NCBI RefSeq assembly: GCF_036327775.1
Contig: NZ_CP109598.1
Coordinates: 1,178,001-1,242,000, forward strand
DNA length: 64,000 bases
Direction: 5' to 3'
Source of the DNA: Streptomyces sp. NBC_01498
GTDB taxonomy: Bacteria; Actinomycetota; Actinomycetes; Streptomycetales; Streptomycetaceae
Under the pieces are notes generated by a model. That model was not told the DNA's origin. It ran no database searches and saw only the letters and a program-made list of their open reading frames with translations. Positions 25,178-34,032 of the stretch are shown one piece after another. Position numbers and translations under genes: made by a program. Each line of letters opens with the position of its first letter. Position 1 is the first letter of the stretch.

Positions 25178-26130
25178 GACCCGCTCGGGGTGCCGGTGTA
25201 CTTCACGAACGCGTCCTGGTCGCCCATGACGAAGCCGTAGTACGCCTCCGCCAGGAGGAGCACCAGGTTCTCCTGGAACGCGGAGTGGACGCCGCCCTCC
25301 TCGTCCACGTAGGTGGCCTGGTCGGAGATCCGCACGGTGATGTCCATGCCCACGCCATAAGCGGCCTGGGACCAGTCGCCGCCGATCGCCCGCAGACCCG
25401 TGTCCACCGACGCCGACTGGCGCCGCTGCTTGCCCGACACGCTGCGCGAGTACGCCAGCGGCTCACCGATCAGGGTGCCCGCCGCCGCCATGTTCGTGCC
25501 CGGCGTCTGCGTGTCGACCAGGATCGGCCGGCCCGTAGTGTCCGTCGCCAGCAGCAGGCTGGGCTTCAGGCGGTGGTCGGCGACCGTGCCGGTGTAGTCC
25601 CAGTCGTCGTCCACGACCTCGGCCATGCCGTTGACGAAGTCCGCCCAGATGCCGCCATCCGCCTGCGTGGCGGTGCCCAGGGCGACCGAGTTCGACGTTG
25701 CCGCCAGGTACTCGGTGAACGGGCCGGTGGCGCCCTTCATCGTCTTGCCGTGGATCGCGGCGTGGTCGAAGGCCCGCGCGAATGCCGTCGGCAGATCCTT
25801 CTGAAGCTGCGACCACAGGCCGCCGGCGTTGGTCTTCGCGACCTCCATGGCGACCGGGATCAGCACCGCGACCTTCTTGGCCTGCATCTGCTTGACGTCG
25901 ACGCCACCGGTCGACAGGGGCTTGCGCGCCGCCTGCCCGACCCAGTCGGCGGTCGGAACATCCATCGGGATCGGCACAGATGTGGTCGCATCCAGGGCCA
26001 GCGGCGCCGGGCGCGCCAGTTGCATGACGGCGCTGGCCTCCACCGACTTTTCGAAGATCGGAGCGGTGATGGTCCGCGGCAGAAGTGCGCCGTTGACATC
26101 GGAAAGCTTCAGGGGGGCGGTAGCCACCAT
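25174..26130 (-). CDS. Major capsid protein, HK97 fold (318 aa)
   Basis: It starts MVATAPLKLSDVNGALLPRT and includes PIFEKSVEASAVMQLARPAP, KKVAVLIPVAMEVAKTNAGG and KPSLLLATDTTGRPILVDTQ, the signature progression of HK97-type capsids. Length is typical for a protein with no N-terminal delta domain of its own. It follows a scaffold gene, as expected. Confidence 0.85.
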   Translation of the reverse strand: MVATAPLKLSDVNGALLPRTITAPIFEKSVEASAVMQLARPAPLALDATTSVPIPMDVPTADWVGQAARKPLSTGGVDVKQMQAKKVAVLIPVAMEVAKTNAGGLWSQLQKDLPTAFARAFDHAAIHGKTMKGATGPFTEYLAATSNSVALGTATQADGGIWADFVNGMAEVVDDDWDYTGTVADHRLKPSLLLATDTTGRPILVDTQTPGTNMAAAGTLIGEPLAYSRSVSGKQRRQSASVDTGLRAIGGDWSQAAYGVGMDITVRISDQATYVDEEGGVHSAFQENLVLLLAEAYYGFVMGDQDAFVKYTGTPSGS

Positions 26131-26149
26131 GATGGTCTTCTCTCTGCAG

Positions 26150-26797
26150 CTACTTGAGCTGCGAACTCAGCCAGCCGGAGAATTCGTCCTCCGGTTTGAG
26201 GGGCCTGGTTTTGTTTGCGCCGGACGCCTGTGTGCGATCCGGTGCGGGACGCCGCGGGCCCTCCGGGGGCTGGGTCTTCGCCCAGTGCGGCTTGCGCTCC
26301 AACAGCGCCTGAAGGTCGACCTCGATGGCCGCCTCGTCGATGTCGCCATCACCGTCGATGTACGAGTCGAGATCGAGCTCGCCGAACGCGTCCACCGGAT
26401 CAGCGAACGCCGGCCGATCACCCGATGCGACGCCCGCAAGGGCCTGCACCTGGCTCCGAATCAGCCGCTGCCGGGTCTTCGCGATCTGCGACTTGGCCAC
26501 TTCGAGCTGGTCGTTGAGGCGCTCGGACTCCGACTTGTCGGCGTCCTTGATGCGCTGCAACTCGGCCGCGGCGGGCTCCAGCTCCTTGAGGCGCTTACGG
26601 AGGTTCTGGGCCTCCGAGTTCGCCTTCCGGATCTTCGCCTCGGCCTGCTTCCGGTCGAACGGCTTCTCCTCGGTGGCCGCCTCCTGGGCGTCGTCCGTGG
26701 ACTCGGGGCCGTCCTCCTCGGTGGCCGTCTCCTCGACGGTCTCCTCAGCACCGGTCTCGGCCTGCTGCTGCTCGGTGCTCTCGGTCTCTTCAGGCAT
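26150..26797 (-). CDS. Scaffold protein (215 aa)
   Basis: An acidic N-terminus rich in E and T (EETESTEQQQAETGAEETVE) is followed by a long coiled coil (EAKIRKANSEAQNLRKRLKE, SERLNDQLEVAKSQIAKTRQ) and a lysine-containing C-terminus (KPEDEFSGWLSSQLK). This is the common scaffold design of actinophages; no protease motif is seen. The start is an ATG at 26797. Confidence 0.75.
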   Translation of the reverse strand: MPEETESTEQQQAETGAEETVEETATEEDGPESTDDAQEAATEEKPFDRKQAEAKIRKANSEAQNLRKRLKELEPAAAELQRIKDADKSESERLNDQLEVAKSQIAKTRQRLIRSQVQALAGVASGDRPAFADPVDAFGELDLDSYIDGDGDIDEAAIEVDLQALLERKPHWAKTQPPEGPRRPAPDRTQASGANKTRPLKPEDEFSGWLSSQLK

Positions 26798-26876
26798 GAC
26801 GAATCGGCCCTCCAGGGGCTGTGGAAATGAGAAAGGCCACCACCAGGGCGACCATTTGGTTCGATGAGCGGCGACC

Positions 26877-27659
26877 TCAGCCGTGCTCGGCAATCGCACG
26901 CCGAAACCGGCGAAGCTGATCACCCGGAAATGGGGCCGCGTACTCGCGGTACAACCGGTCCCAATCGCTCGCGTGAGGAGACAGCTCGAACTGCTGCCCC
27001 CGGAAGACAGGGATGATCGCGCAGTGGCAGTTGTCGTGGAACTTCACGACCGACGCATCGCCTGAGAACAGGTCGTTAGCGTCCATACCCGCCGACCCCT
27101 CCGTCGCGTAAACAGCACCACGCGATGCCATCAAGCGACAGAACGAGCAGGCACCCAACGCGGCGGCACGGGCATAGGCGACCGCCTGCGGGTCCCGGCG
27201 GACGGCCTGCCGGACCGTCTCCCGGCCTTGATCGGCCACCAGCTTCTGCGCAACGCCCGTCACTTGCCGTTCAGCTACGGCCACCCGGGAATTGAGGGGC
27301 TGCTGTTGCGCCTCAGTCTCGGTGCCCTGCGGCCAGACGTCGTGGATCGCCCACCGAAGCGAGGCCTCGACCTGCTCAGCAGGCGGTGGGTCCGCGAGCG
27401 GCGAGCGGAACCCGCCCCCGACGTCGGCCTGCGCGCGCTGCGCATCGTAGAACTCGGCAGCCAGAGAAGCCGACATGTCGCCGAAGCGGGAGACCACCTC
27501 GTCGGCCGCCTCCAGCCAGTCCGGGAGCGCCGCCGGCTGGGCCGGATTGAACAGCCGCCACAGTCTGCCGATATCCCTGAGCAGTAGCCGTGACAAGCCT
27601 CGCTGTGCCCGCCTGTACCGGTCTGCGGCGCCGTCCCCGTCAGAGACCGTTGATGCCAT
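26877..27659 (-). CDS. MuF-like minor capsid protein (260 aa)
   Basis: ATG at 27659 overlaps the portal gene by 20 bp. The protein has helices (WLEAADEVVSRFGDMSASLA) and a C-terminal SPP1 gp7/MuF-like region with ACSFCRLMASRGAVYATEG and FHDNCHCAIIPVFRGQQFEL, a conserved cysteine/histidine cluster. Such proteins are injected or hold the portal to the head. Confidence 0.75.
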   Translation of the reverse strand: MASTVSDGDGAADRYRRAQRGLSRLLLRDIGRLWRLFNPAQPAALPDWLEAADEVVSRFGDMSASLAAEFYDAQRAQADVGGGFRSPLADPPPAEQVEASLRWAIHDVWPQGTETEAQQQPLNSRVAVAERQVTGVAQKLVADQGRETVRQAVRRDPQAVAYARAAALGACSFCRLMASRGAVYATEGSAGMDANDLFSGDASVVKFHDNCHCAIIPVFRGQQFELSPHASDWDRLYREYAAPFPGDQLRRFRRAIAEHG

Positions 27660-29085
27660 CCGGCACCCCCGGCGGCGGATGCTGGGCACCGTCGTCCAGT
27701 TGGGCGAGGCGCTCCATCAAGCTTGCGCCGGCCGAGGAGCGCCGCCGGTCCGCGCGCACCCGCTGCCGCTGCCCCTCCGTCAGCCCGGCCATCTCCAACG
27801 TCACATCGGAGTCGGCAGGAATGATGCCAGCCTGCACCAGCTTGACCGTGGCGTCCGCCTGCGCTGCCACCGTCGGTGTTGCCGGGTTTCGCCACACCGT
27901 TTCGATGCGGCGGGTCTTGTCTGGCGGCGTACCGTCCCGCACCCACAAAGCCAGGCGCATGGCTTCCTGCCAGCGGGACCCGAACCGACGGATCCTGCGT
28001 TCGCTACGTTTGACCAGCTTCGCTTCTGTCGATCGGATGGCGTCCGCGCTGGCGGGGTTGTCGGTGGTGTAGCCGAGCATGTGCGGTGGCAGCCCGAACT
28101 GGGCGGACATGATCCGCGCATACAAGTCGATGATCTTCGTCTGCCCGGAAGGGTCATGTGCGGAAAACTGCCCGACCGTCGGAACGGCCCCGTCCTCGTC
28201 CCGCTCCAACGCCAGGACGCGCCCGATGTACGTCTCCCAAGCCGACTTGGCGTTGCCCTCAGCATCCTGGAATGCGGACTCCGACGCGCCGAGGATGTAC
28301 CGCTGCGGGGCCCCGAAGAACTCGGCGGCCACCTCGATACCCATCAGCCGGCGGCATGCCGCGTCCGTGATGCTCATGACGTCCGGGGTGATCTCCGACT
28401 TGCCGACCCGGTCCGCAGTGCGCTGCCGGTTCGCCAGCCTGACGATCGGAACCACGCCAAGGTTGTGCATGTCGCGGTCGACGACCTCCCAGCCGCCGGA
28501 TGCGTTCGGCAGCGCCGTCACCGTCTGATTCGGGAGGTACAGGACGATCATGCGCTCGTCTGCGCCAGACTCGACCAGTCCGTCCGTCTGGCACTCCCGC
28601 AGACCAGCGACACCCATGCGTATGCGGGCATCCCACAGCAGGGTCATATCGAGCGGGCTCTCCACGCTGATAAGCGGAGGAGAGTCGCCACCGTAGTCAC
28701 CGGAGCCGATGGTGACGTACTCGCGGCCGTAGGTCAGTGCGTCCAGGTGCGCCAGCGATGACTCATCCAGCAGATCATTCGCTGTGACGATCTCCGTCAG
28801 CTCCGACGAGTCCGACCCGTCAGCCCACCGGAACGCCTCCAGGTCAAGGCGTTCCTCCAGCGACTCAATCCCCACACGGGGCCAGCCGATGACCGTATGC
28901 AGGCCCTTGAGCTGAGGCGGAATGCTGATGCCCAAGTCACGGACCAGCTGCTCGCCGTTGAAGTACGCGTCCTTCAGTTGCAGCACCCAACGTTCCCGCA
29001 TCATGTCCGCGCGCAGGACGTTGATCAGAGCCATCTCGTCGTCAGACAAGTGCAGCAGCGGAAGTTCGGGGATGGAAACGGTCAT
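27640..29085 (-). CDS. Portal protein, SPP1 gp6-like (481 aa)
   Basis: Family segments include AYFNGEQLVRDLGISIPPQL, DLEAFRWADGSD, ALTYGREYVTIGSGDYGGDS and DLYARIMSAQFGLPPHMLGY. The portal forms the dodecameric ring through which DNA is packaged. The start ATG lies four bases into the terminase stop region (overlap), a normal arrangement. Confidence 0.9.
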   Translation of the reverse strand: MTVSIPELPLLHLSDDEMALINVLRADMMRERWVLQLKDAYFNGEQLVRDLGISIPPQLKGLHTVIGWPRVGIESLEERLDLEAFRWADGSDSSELTEIVTANDLLDESSLAHLDALTYGREYVTIGSGDYGGDSPPLISVESPLDMTLLWDARIRMGVAGLRECQTDGLVESGADERMIVLYLPNQTVTALPNASGGWEVVDRDMHNLGVVPIVRLANRQRTADRVGKSEITPDVMSITDAACRRLMGIEVAAEFFGAPQRYILGASESAFQDAEGNAKSAWETYIGRVLALERDEDGAVPTVGQFSAHDPSGQTKIIDLYARIMSAQFGLPPHMLGYTTDNPASADAIRSTEAKLVKRSERRIRRFGSRWQEAMRLALWVRDGTPPDKTRRIETVWRNPATPTVAAQADATVKLVQAGIIPADSDVTLEMAGLTEGQRQRVRADRRRSSAGASLMERLAQLDDGAQHPPPGVPDGINGL

Positions 29086-30713
29086 CGCAGCACCACCACC
29101 CGTCCCGACCTGCCGGTCTTCTTCTTACCGAGGCCCTTGGCCATGGCGTCAACGCGGGCTTGCCAAGCCAGGACCGCCGCAATCGCGACGTCGATCTTCT
29201 TTGGGCTGTCGGGGTGCTCTTTCATGATCTGCAAGCCGCTGCGGGACTCACGCCTGCGGGCATTGAGGATGTGACGGGTCATGACGCTCGATCCGTCATG
29301 CGTCAACTCGCCGTCCACCACGCTCGATCGGAACTTCTCCAGCGCACGCACGATGTGATTCGCCCGCCCGCCTGTCATCCACCATTCGATCGGGTGCTGA
29401 GTCGACGCCTTCAGCTTCAGCCGGCGGCCGTGATCCGCCTCCCACTTCGCAATGTGGGACTCCCAGCGGGCCGGGTCGGCGTACATGCCGACCACGTTGT
29501 AGTCGCGGAACGCGTCCTCAACCGTGGTCAGCACTTCCACCGTGGGAACCTGCCAGTCTTGGCCGAACGGCCCGTCAGGCTGCTCCCAGCAGCCCAGCAG
29601 GAACAGGTGCCCGTCGGATACGCGGCAGCCAACCAGGGCCGTAGCGTCTGTCACGCCACGGTTCCGGCGCCGCGAACCGTCGAACCCGATGACAATCTCC
29701 TCGCCGCGGCCGACCACCTTCGCCGGAGCGGCCGTTCCCGCCCATTCAGGCTGGGAGATCCACGAGTCCGAGGCGTGCGTGATCTGGTTCAGGAAGTCCG
29801 CGCGGGCCGTCTGCGGGTCCGTGCTTGGGTCCCAGATGGTCGACACCAGGGTGTCGAGGTCGACGTGCCCGCCGTTTCGGTCCGCCGAATCTCCGTAGGT
29901 GTACGTCAGGCCCGCGATCAGCGACTGCCGGTCCGCCATGTCTGTCTCGGGCGGCGCTTCGCGGTGGTCGTAGAACAGACCGTCGTCCCGCGCCCGGCCC
30001 TCCCGAATCTTCGCCCAGAAAGCCGCCGACTCCTCGGCCACCGACCCCTCACCGGGGATGAACGCGTTCGGTGACTCGATCGTCGTGCCACCGATCTTTG
30101 CCGCGTTGATTCGCATCGTCTCTGCCAGCCGGTTGCCGCGGTTCGACTTGACCCATTCCTCGGTCTGGTCCAGCACCGCGAACACCGGCTTGTTGCCCTT
30201 CACCGTTCGTGCCGACGACGTGATCGGCTCGATCCTGCCGCGCGGCAGATTCACGAAGGTGTCCAGTGGCTCCAGGCCGACGTACTCGTCGATCACCGGG
30301 CCCTGAAGCATTTCCAGGAGCGGCGCCCAGGTGTTCTTCGTCTGCGTCTCGGAGACCGCAGCGATCTGCACCAGAGGGGTACGAACCTCGGACCATGGCT
30401 TGCCGACGGGCTGCCCGTCCGCATCCCAGCCGTCCGGCACCACGGGTCCCAGCGCCTCGACGATCGCCAAGGCGGCCAGGAACGGACTCTTGCCCCACCC
30501 CCGCGGCCGGCTGATGACTCCCCGCCGGAAGCGGCGCTTGCCGGTCTGTGGGTTGATCTCGTAGTAGCGGAGAACGAAGTCCTCCTGCTCCGGGTACAGC
30601 AGGAACGGCTCGTAGTCGCCACGGTCGGGTGCCGCGAGATACGCCGATATCCAGTCGATGACCTCATACCCGAGCGACGGGACAGCGCCAGGCTCCGGGG
30701 GCTTCCACGGCAC
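29082..30713 (-). CDS. Terminase large subunit (543 aa)
   Basis: The ATPase part shows ISRPRGWGKSPFLAALAIVE (Walker A variant GWGKS) and PVFAVLDQTEEW (Walker B). The nuclease part includes VIGFDGSRRRNRGVTDATAL and SPKKIDVAIAAVLAWQARVD. Together they pump and cut DNA into proheads. The start is uncertain: the GTG at 30713 (VVPWKPPEPGAVP) is preferred because it lies just past the small-subunit gene; upstream in-frame sequence overlaps that gene without support. Confidence 0.85.
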   Translation of the reverse strand: MPWKPPEPGAVPSLGYEVIDWISAYLAAPDRGDYEPFLLYPEQEDFVLRYYEINPQTGKRRFRRGVISRPRGWGKSPFLAALAIVEALGPVVPDGWDADGQPVGKPWSEVRTPLVQIAAVSETQTKNTWAPLLEMLQGPVIDEYVGLEPLDTFVNLPRGRIEPITSSARTVKGNKPVFAVLDQTEEWVKSNRGNRLAETMRINAAKIGGTTIESPNAFIPGEGSVAEESAAFWAKIREGRARDDGLFYDHREAPPETDMADRQSLIAGLTYTYGDSADRNGGHVDLDTLVSTIWDPSTDPQTARADFLNQITHASDSWISQPEWAGTAAPAKVVGRGEEIVIGFDGSRRRNRGVTDATALVGCRVSDGHLFLLGCWEQPDGPFGQDWQVPTVEVLTTVEDAFRDYNVVGMYADPARWESHIAKWEADHGRRLKLKASTQHPIEWWMTGGRANHIVRALEKFRSSVVDGELTHDGSSVMTRHILNARRRESRSGLQIMKEHPDSPKKIDVAIAAVLAWQARVDAMAKGLGKKKTGRSGRVVVLR

Positions 30714-30735
30714 GACCCGCCCCCGATCTGCGAGG

Positions 30736-31212
30736 CTATTCGCCGGACGATTTGGGGGGCGGCAGCGCGTGAAGCGTTCCGCGCCGTTCACGAGCCGACT
30801 GTGGACCATCAGGACGCTTACTGTCCGCCTCGTCAGCCTGCGCGAACTGCATTCGCAGCCGTGCCCGGTCCTCAGGGGTTGCCCCGAACTTCGCCACCCT
30901 CAGCCGCAGCTCACCCGCGGCTGACATCTCGCCAGACCAGAGCCGCGCATGAACCACCGCAGTGTCGAGGAGGAAATCCCAGTCCGTCGAGCTGAAATGC
31001 TCCGCCTGCGGGCTGGCCTTCCACATCTCCCACCAGTCCAGCGTGCGGGCCGGCCACGCGTACTCGACCAGGTCGCCGTCCTTCAGCACCGACAGTGTCG
31101 GGAGTTCGGGAGGCTCGGCATGTTCGAAGCGGAGGACCGTCTGGGCGATCGGGTCCTTGTTTCCGCGAGCGCGCCGGGACGGATCTTTCGGTTGAGGGCC
31201 GCGGCCAGCCAT
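30736..31212 (-). CDS. Terminase small subunit (158 aa)
   Basis: The product starts MAGRGPQPKDPSRRARGNKD, a motif widespread among actinophage small terminases, and continues ARTLDWWEMWKASPQAEHFS, TDWDFLLDTAVVHARLWSGE and LRLRVAKFGATPEDRARLRM. It recognises packaging sites and recruits the large subunit. It lies directly downstream of the primase-polymerase gene. Confidence 0.85.
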   Translation of the reverse strand: MAGRGPQPKDPSRRARGNKDPIAQTVLRFEHAEPPELPTLSVLKDGDLVEYAWPARTLDWWEMWKASPQAEHFSSTDWDFLLDTAVVHARLWSGEMSAAGELRLRVAKFGATPEDRARLRMQFAQADEADSKRPDGPQSARERRGTLHALPPPKSSGE

Positions 31213-31230
31213 GGCCACCACCCCCAATCG

Positions 31231-31872
31231 TCAGACCAGTGAGGCGATCACTCCAGCGGCGTCAGGCAACTCAGCAAGCCCGAGGGGCGTCCCGGAAACC
31301 CGGTCGCCCACGATCATGTAACGGCGGTCGGAGTACAGCTCAACCGCCAGCTCGTTCTTACGGATTCGTCGGCCGGCAGCGACTTCGCCACGGAACCACA
31401 GGTGCAGGCCGGTACCGGACCGGCCCCGCTCCATGTACGTCGGCGGCAACGCATCCACGATCCGCTGCGCCCACGGCAACACCTGGCCGTTCACCACTGC
31501 GTGGTCCAGGTCGACTACGACGATCCTGTCCAATGCGGTCAGCACGAAGCCGAAGCCGCCACCGACCGAAGACGCATCCACGGCGGAGAAGTCCGACCAA
31601 GACGCCGGGCTATCGACCGCGGCGAAACGACCATCCGTCCGCAGCGGAATCTTCTTCGACGAGTACCGCACCCAACGAGCACGGCTCGTCAGCTCGGACG
31701 GGATGCGGGCCGCCCGCTCGCCGGCCAAGCGCAGGTCCGTCGCCTTACGGCGGGCACGGTAGGCCGCCTGCTTGCATGCCGACGAGCAGTACCGGGCGTG
31801 CGACCGCGCCATGAGCGGGAGCGGCCCGGCGCAGTGCTCGCAGTCGGCGGCAAGGGTGGCGGTGGTGGGCAT
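31231..31872 (-). CDS. Primase-polymerase (AEP) with N-terminal zinc finger, candidate replication initiator (213 aa)
   Basis: The N-terminus CEHCAGPLP...YCSSACKQAAYRARRKA is a zinc finger. The remaining part is a bifunctional primase/polymerase N-terminal domain: FGFVLTALDRIVVVDLDHAV holds the acidic DLD metal-binding pair and GRSGTGLHLWF the conserved histidine. It lacks the usual C-terminal helicase, so it is much shorter than full RepPP-type initiators. A non-coding TGATCA-rich region lies directly upstream. It may start replication with a host or phage helicase, or be a stand-alone primase. Confidence 0.75.
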   Translation of the reverse strand: MPTTATLAADCEHCAGPLPLMARSHARYCSSACKQAAYRARRKATDLRLAGERAARIPSELTSRARWVRYSSKKIPLRTDGRFAAVDSPASWSDFSAVDASSVGGGFGFVLTALDRIVVVDLDHAVVNGQVLPWAQRIVDALPPTYMERGRSGTGLHLWFRGEVAAGRRIRKNELAVELYSDRRYMIVGDRVSGTPLGLAELPDAAGVIASLV

Positions 31873-32392
31873 GGCTCCATGTTAGGGCCATCTGCGTTAC
31901 GGTTCCAGACCCTTGACCAGCACTGTCACCATTCCGTGACTACAGACACAACGCCACGTGGACTAGACCTCTCGGGCATCGTCGCAGGTCAGGAAGCCCC
32001 CAGACCCGTAGCCGACGGCAGCGTGTATACGTAGCGATGTTCAAAAGATCATGATCAAGGAGATCCCCCCAGGTGATCATGGAACGGATGATCATGGGAT
32101 TTCGGATTGATCTTGGTCATTGGATCTTCGGCGTGATCATCCAGACATCACCTTGATCGCCGCATCTGACCTCAACCAATCTTCGCCACAACCAAGTTGA
32201 TTCGATCTTCGCTTCGTTATCGCTGAACGTTGATCACGAACATGTGATCACGTGATGTGTGTGACCTCGCGACCATCACCGTGTGCTGCCTCACCCGTAG
32301 CGCCGGCGTGCCGGTGCCCCGCCCTGGGGGTTAGGGGTGGCGTGTGCTGCCTTGCCTTGCCGCTTGTCGGCTTCGCTGTTCGAAGTCTTCGT
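31873..32392. other. Non-coding region upstream of the primase gene; candidate origin
   Basis: No supported gene is seen between 31,873 and 32,392 on either strand. The part from about 32,040 to 32,255 is visibly less GC-rich and packed with GATC-centred palindromes. The part beyond 32,260 is GC-rich and looks like the untranslated or decayed end of the neighbouring early gene. Confidence 0.5.
32047..32250. repeat. Array of TGATCA palindromes (iteron-like)
   Basis: Exact TGATCA occurs at 32052, 32074, 32089, 32134, 32231 and 32245, with near copies TGATCT at 32108 and TGATCG at 32154. Six perfect copies in 200 bp of a high-GC genome is far above chance. Located just upstream of the primase-polymerase gene, it resembles an origin with initiator iterons, or a repressor operator array. 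Confidence 0.6.
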
Positions 32393-32637
32393 TCAGCTTC
32401 GGCGTCGTCGTCCGACGTTGGCTCTGCTGCCCGCGTACATCCCTGTCACTCGCCGATGCATGGGCTGGCAGTAGCCCTTGGCTCTGGCTCCCATGTACTT
32501 GGTGAGCTGCTGGTTGCACCTGGCCCAGTCGCCTGGTGCTCCCAATCGGATCTTGGTCGCGCCGGCCCCGCTGGTCCAGTACCTTCGCAGGGTTTCGGCG
32601 TTGCCTCGCGCCTGCGTCCTCGACTTCGTGTGGCCAT
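32393..32637 (-). pseudogene. Conserved phage protein (LRRYWTSG family), frameshifted near its start
   Basis: The minus-strand frame reads KSRTQARGNAETLRRYWTSG, AGATKIRLGAPGDWARCNQQ and LTKYMGARAKGYCQPMHRRV, a conserved phage family that surrounds a conserved Tyr-Trp and two cysteines. The frame has no usable start: its ATG at 32637 lies in another frame, reached by adding one base just after ATGGC. A one-base deletion, or a sequencing error there, would explain this. Confidence 0.6.
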
Positions 32638-32642
32638 GTCGG

Positions 32643-32855
32643 TCACCCTTCGTGCGGCGCGGGCTCCTGGTCGTCTACGCGTTGGATGCTGGCGGTTTGT
32701 TCGGCGGGGATGGCGAGGACGACTGAGCCTTGTTCGAGGGAGAGCTTGTCGCGGAAGCCGGCCCATCCGTGTTCGAGGGTGAGGGTGAGGTTGGGGTCTT
32801 CGATGAGCATGTCGCCGCGGCGGCTTTCGGCGTGGGTGATGAGGTAGGCGGGCAT
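32643..32855 (-). CDS. Small hypothetical protein (70 aa)
   Basis: An ATG product MPAYLITHAESRRGDMLIED, PNLTLTLEHGWAGFRDKLSL, EQGSVVLAIPAEQTASIQRV. It is beta-rich and resembles other short phage early proteins. It lies at the promoter-distal end of the long leftward early block. No family recognised. Confidence 0.6.
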   Translation of the reverse strand: MPAYLITHAESRRGDMLIEDPNLTLTLEHGWAGFRDKLSLEQGSVVLAIPAEQTASIQRVDDQEPAPHEG

Positions 32856-32869
32856 GGTCACCGCCTTTG

Positions 32870-33175
32870 TCAGAGGAGGCCGGGGTGCGGTTCGGGGGGC
32901 CTTTGCCGGCCGGGTCGGGCTGCTTTAGCGGCGTGGCCTTCGGCGGCGGACTTGTACCGGTGGCAGTGCGGGGGTACGGCGTCGTGGGCCCAGTCGAGGT
33001 TGTCGGGGCTGTGGTCGTCGCCGGGGGTTTTGTGGTCGAGGTAGTCGCCGCCGGGTTGTCCGCAGAGGTGGCAGATGTGTTCGGGGTTGCGTGCGTGGGC
33101 GGCGGGGCGGATCTCGCTGCGCCAGTTGGACGGGAGCCGGCTGCGACGCGTGCTGCCTTGCCACCCGCCGCTCAT
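32870..33175 (-). CDS. HNH endonuclease (101 aa)
   Basis: The core HICHLCGQPGGDYLDHKTPG, DDHSPDNLDWAHDAVPPHCH has the CxxC pair, the DH catalytic dipeptide and the terminal asparagine/cysteine-histidine pattern of HNH nucleases. Phages usually carry such a gene near the terminase, where the enzyme assists genome cutting at packaging. Here it is 1.7 kb upstream of the small terminase gene, in the same direction. Confidence 0.85.
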   Translation of the reverse strand: MSGGWQGSTRRSRLPSNWRSEIRPAAHARNPEHICHLCGQPGGDYLDHKTPGDDHSPDNLDWAHDAVPPHCHRYKSAAEGHAAKAARPGRQRPPEPHPGLL

Positions 33176-33177
33176 AG

Positions 33178-33384
33178 CTACTCCTCGGGGCTGCGTTCAG
33201 TGTCGCTACTGAGTGACCATTCCCCGAAGCCTGCTCGTTGTCCGGCTGGCGTGCTTGCGGTGAGAGTTCCGTAGAGGCGCAGGGCGGCAGCTTCGGCGCG
33301 CTCGAGGGGGTTGTCCGTGCTACCGCTGATCTCGACGGTCACTTCGCGGATGCCGTCGGACAGCTTGACCGTGACGTCAGCCAC
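33178..33384 (-). CDS. Small hypothetical protein (68 aa)
   Basis: GTG start overlapping the preceding gene by 8 bp. The sequence VADVTVKLSDGIREVTVEIS, GSTDNPLERAEAAALRLYGT is a beta strand pair plus a helix. No family recognised. It is co-transcribed with the HNH gene. Confidence 0.55.
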   Translation of the reverse strand: MADVTVKLSDGIREVTVEISGSTDNPLERAEAAALRLYGTLTASTPAGQRAGFGEWSLSSDTERSPEE

Positions 33385-33685
33385 AAGTGGGGTCCGTCTT
33401 GTCGAGCCATTCAGTAAACGCCTCGCGCATGGTGTCGTCGCCCCAGTCGTTGGAGTCGCGCCATTCGACGGCGTGCCAGATGTCGGCAAGCTCTGGGGCC
33501 TTCATCTCGGCGAGGTCGAGGTGGATGAGGACGTAGCGGGTGAGGCGGTGGGCCTTCGCTGCGCCTGGGACTTGGTCGGCTTCGAGTCCCGCAAGTCGGT
33601 CTCGCATAGCTTCGATGCTGCCGCGTCGGGCTTCGAGGTCGCCGGGGAGGTGTTCGGCAAGGTAGTTGTAGCTGCCGCCGCTCAT
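33377..33685 (-). CDS. Small phage protein with MSGGSYNYL start (102 aa)
   Basis: The product MSGGSYNYLAEHLPGDLEAR, RGSIEAMRDRLAGLEADQVP and DIWHAVEWRDSNDWGDDTMR resembles a phage and bacterial family beginning MSGGSYNY, which includes a short helical protein that may contact nucleases. Its ATG overlaps the previous stop (ATGA). Function unknown. Confidence 0.6.
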   Translation of the reverse strand: MSGGSYNYLAEHLPGDLEARRGSIEAMRDRLAGLEADQVPGAAKAHRLTRYVLIHLDLAEMKAPELADIWHAVEWRDSNDWGDDTMREAFTEWLDKTDPTCG

Positions 33686-34032
33686 CGTGCCCTCCGTCGC
33701 GTGTCCATCACTTCGGCCTGAGCCTTGGCGACTTCGTTCATGACCGTCTCGGTGAAGCCTTCGAGGTCGGGTTCGACTCGGAGTCGGACGACGTTGCCGT
33801 CGGCGGCCTCCTGCATGTGGGTGAGGGTGAGGTCGTTGGCAGGGATGCCGATGGTGTCGTCGGTGACGATGCAGCCTTTGGCGCCGATGCCGATGGCGAG
33901 CTTTGCCCACCACGTCACGGCGGCCTGGTAACCCTCGACGGTCGGGTACGAGGTCTCGTCTACGACGAGTACGAACGGCGGCCGGTCGTCTCCGGCACCT
34001 TCGGGCAGTTCGAGGACCTGGATGCGGGCCAT
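33682..34032 (-). CDS. Hypothetical protein (116 aa)
   Basis: An alpha/beta protein: MARIQVLELPEGAGDDRPPF, VLVVDETSYPTVEGYQAAVT and GCIVTDDTIGIPANDLT, ending RVEPDLEGFTETVMNEVAKA. Coupled to both neighbours by start/stop overlaps. No named family. Confidence 0.55.
   Translation of the reverse strand: MARIQVLELPEGAGDDRPPFVLVVDETSYPTVEGYQAAVTWWAKLAIGIGAKGCIVTDDTIGIPANDLTLTHMQEAADGNVVRLRVEPDLEGFTETVMNEVAKAQAEVMDTRRRAR

Noticed and set aside
32047..32250. Rho-independent terminators or attenuator hairpins
   Set aside because: The palindromes are short 6-mers repeated in series without G/C stems or T-tracts, so binding sites are more likely.
32252..32782. A 176-codon forward frame after the TGATCA array
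   Set aside because: Rich in A, S, R and C with no family sequence, and it lies opposite two minus-strand genes that match phage proteins.
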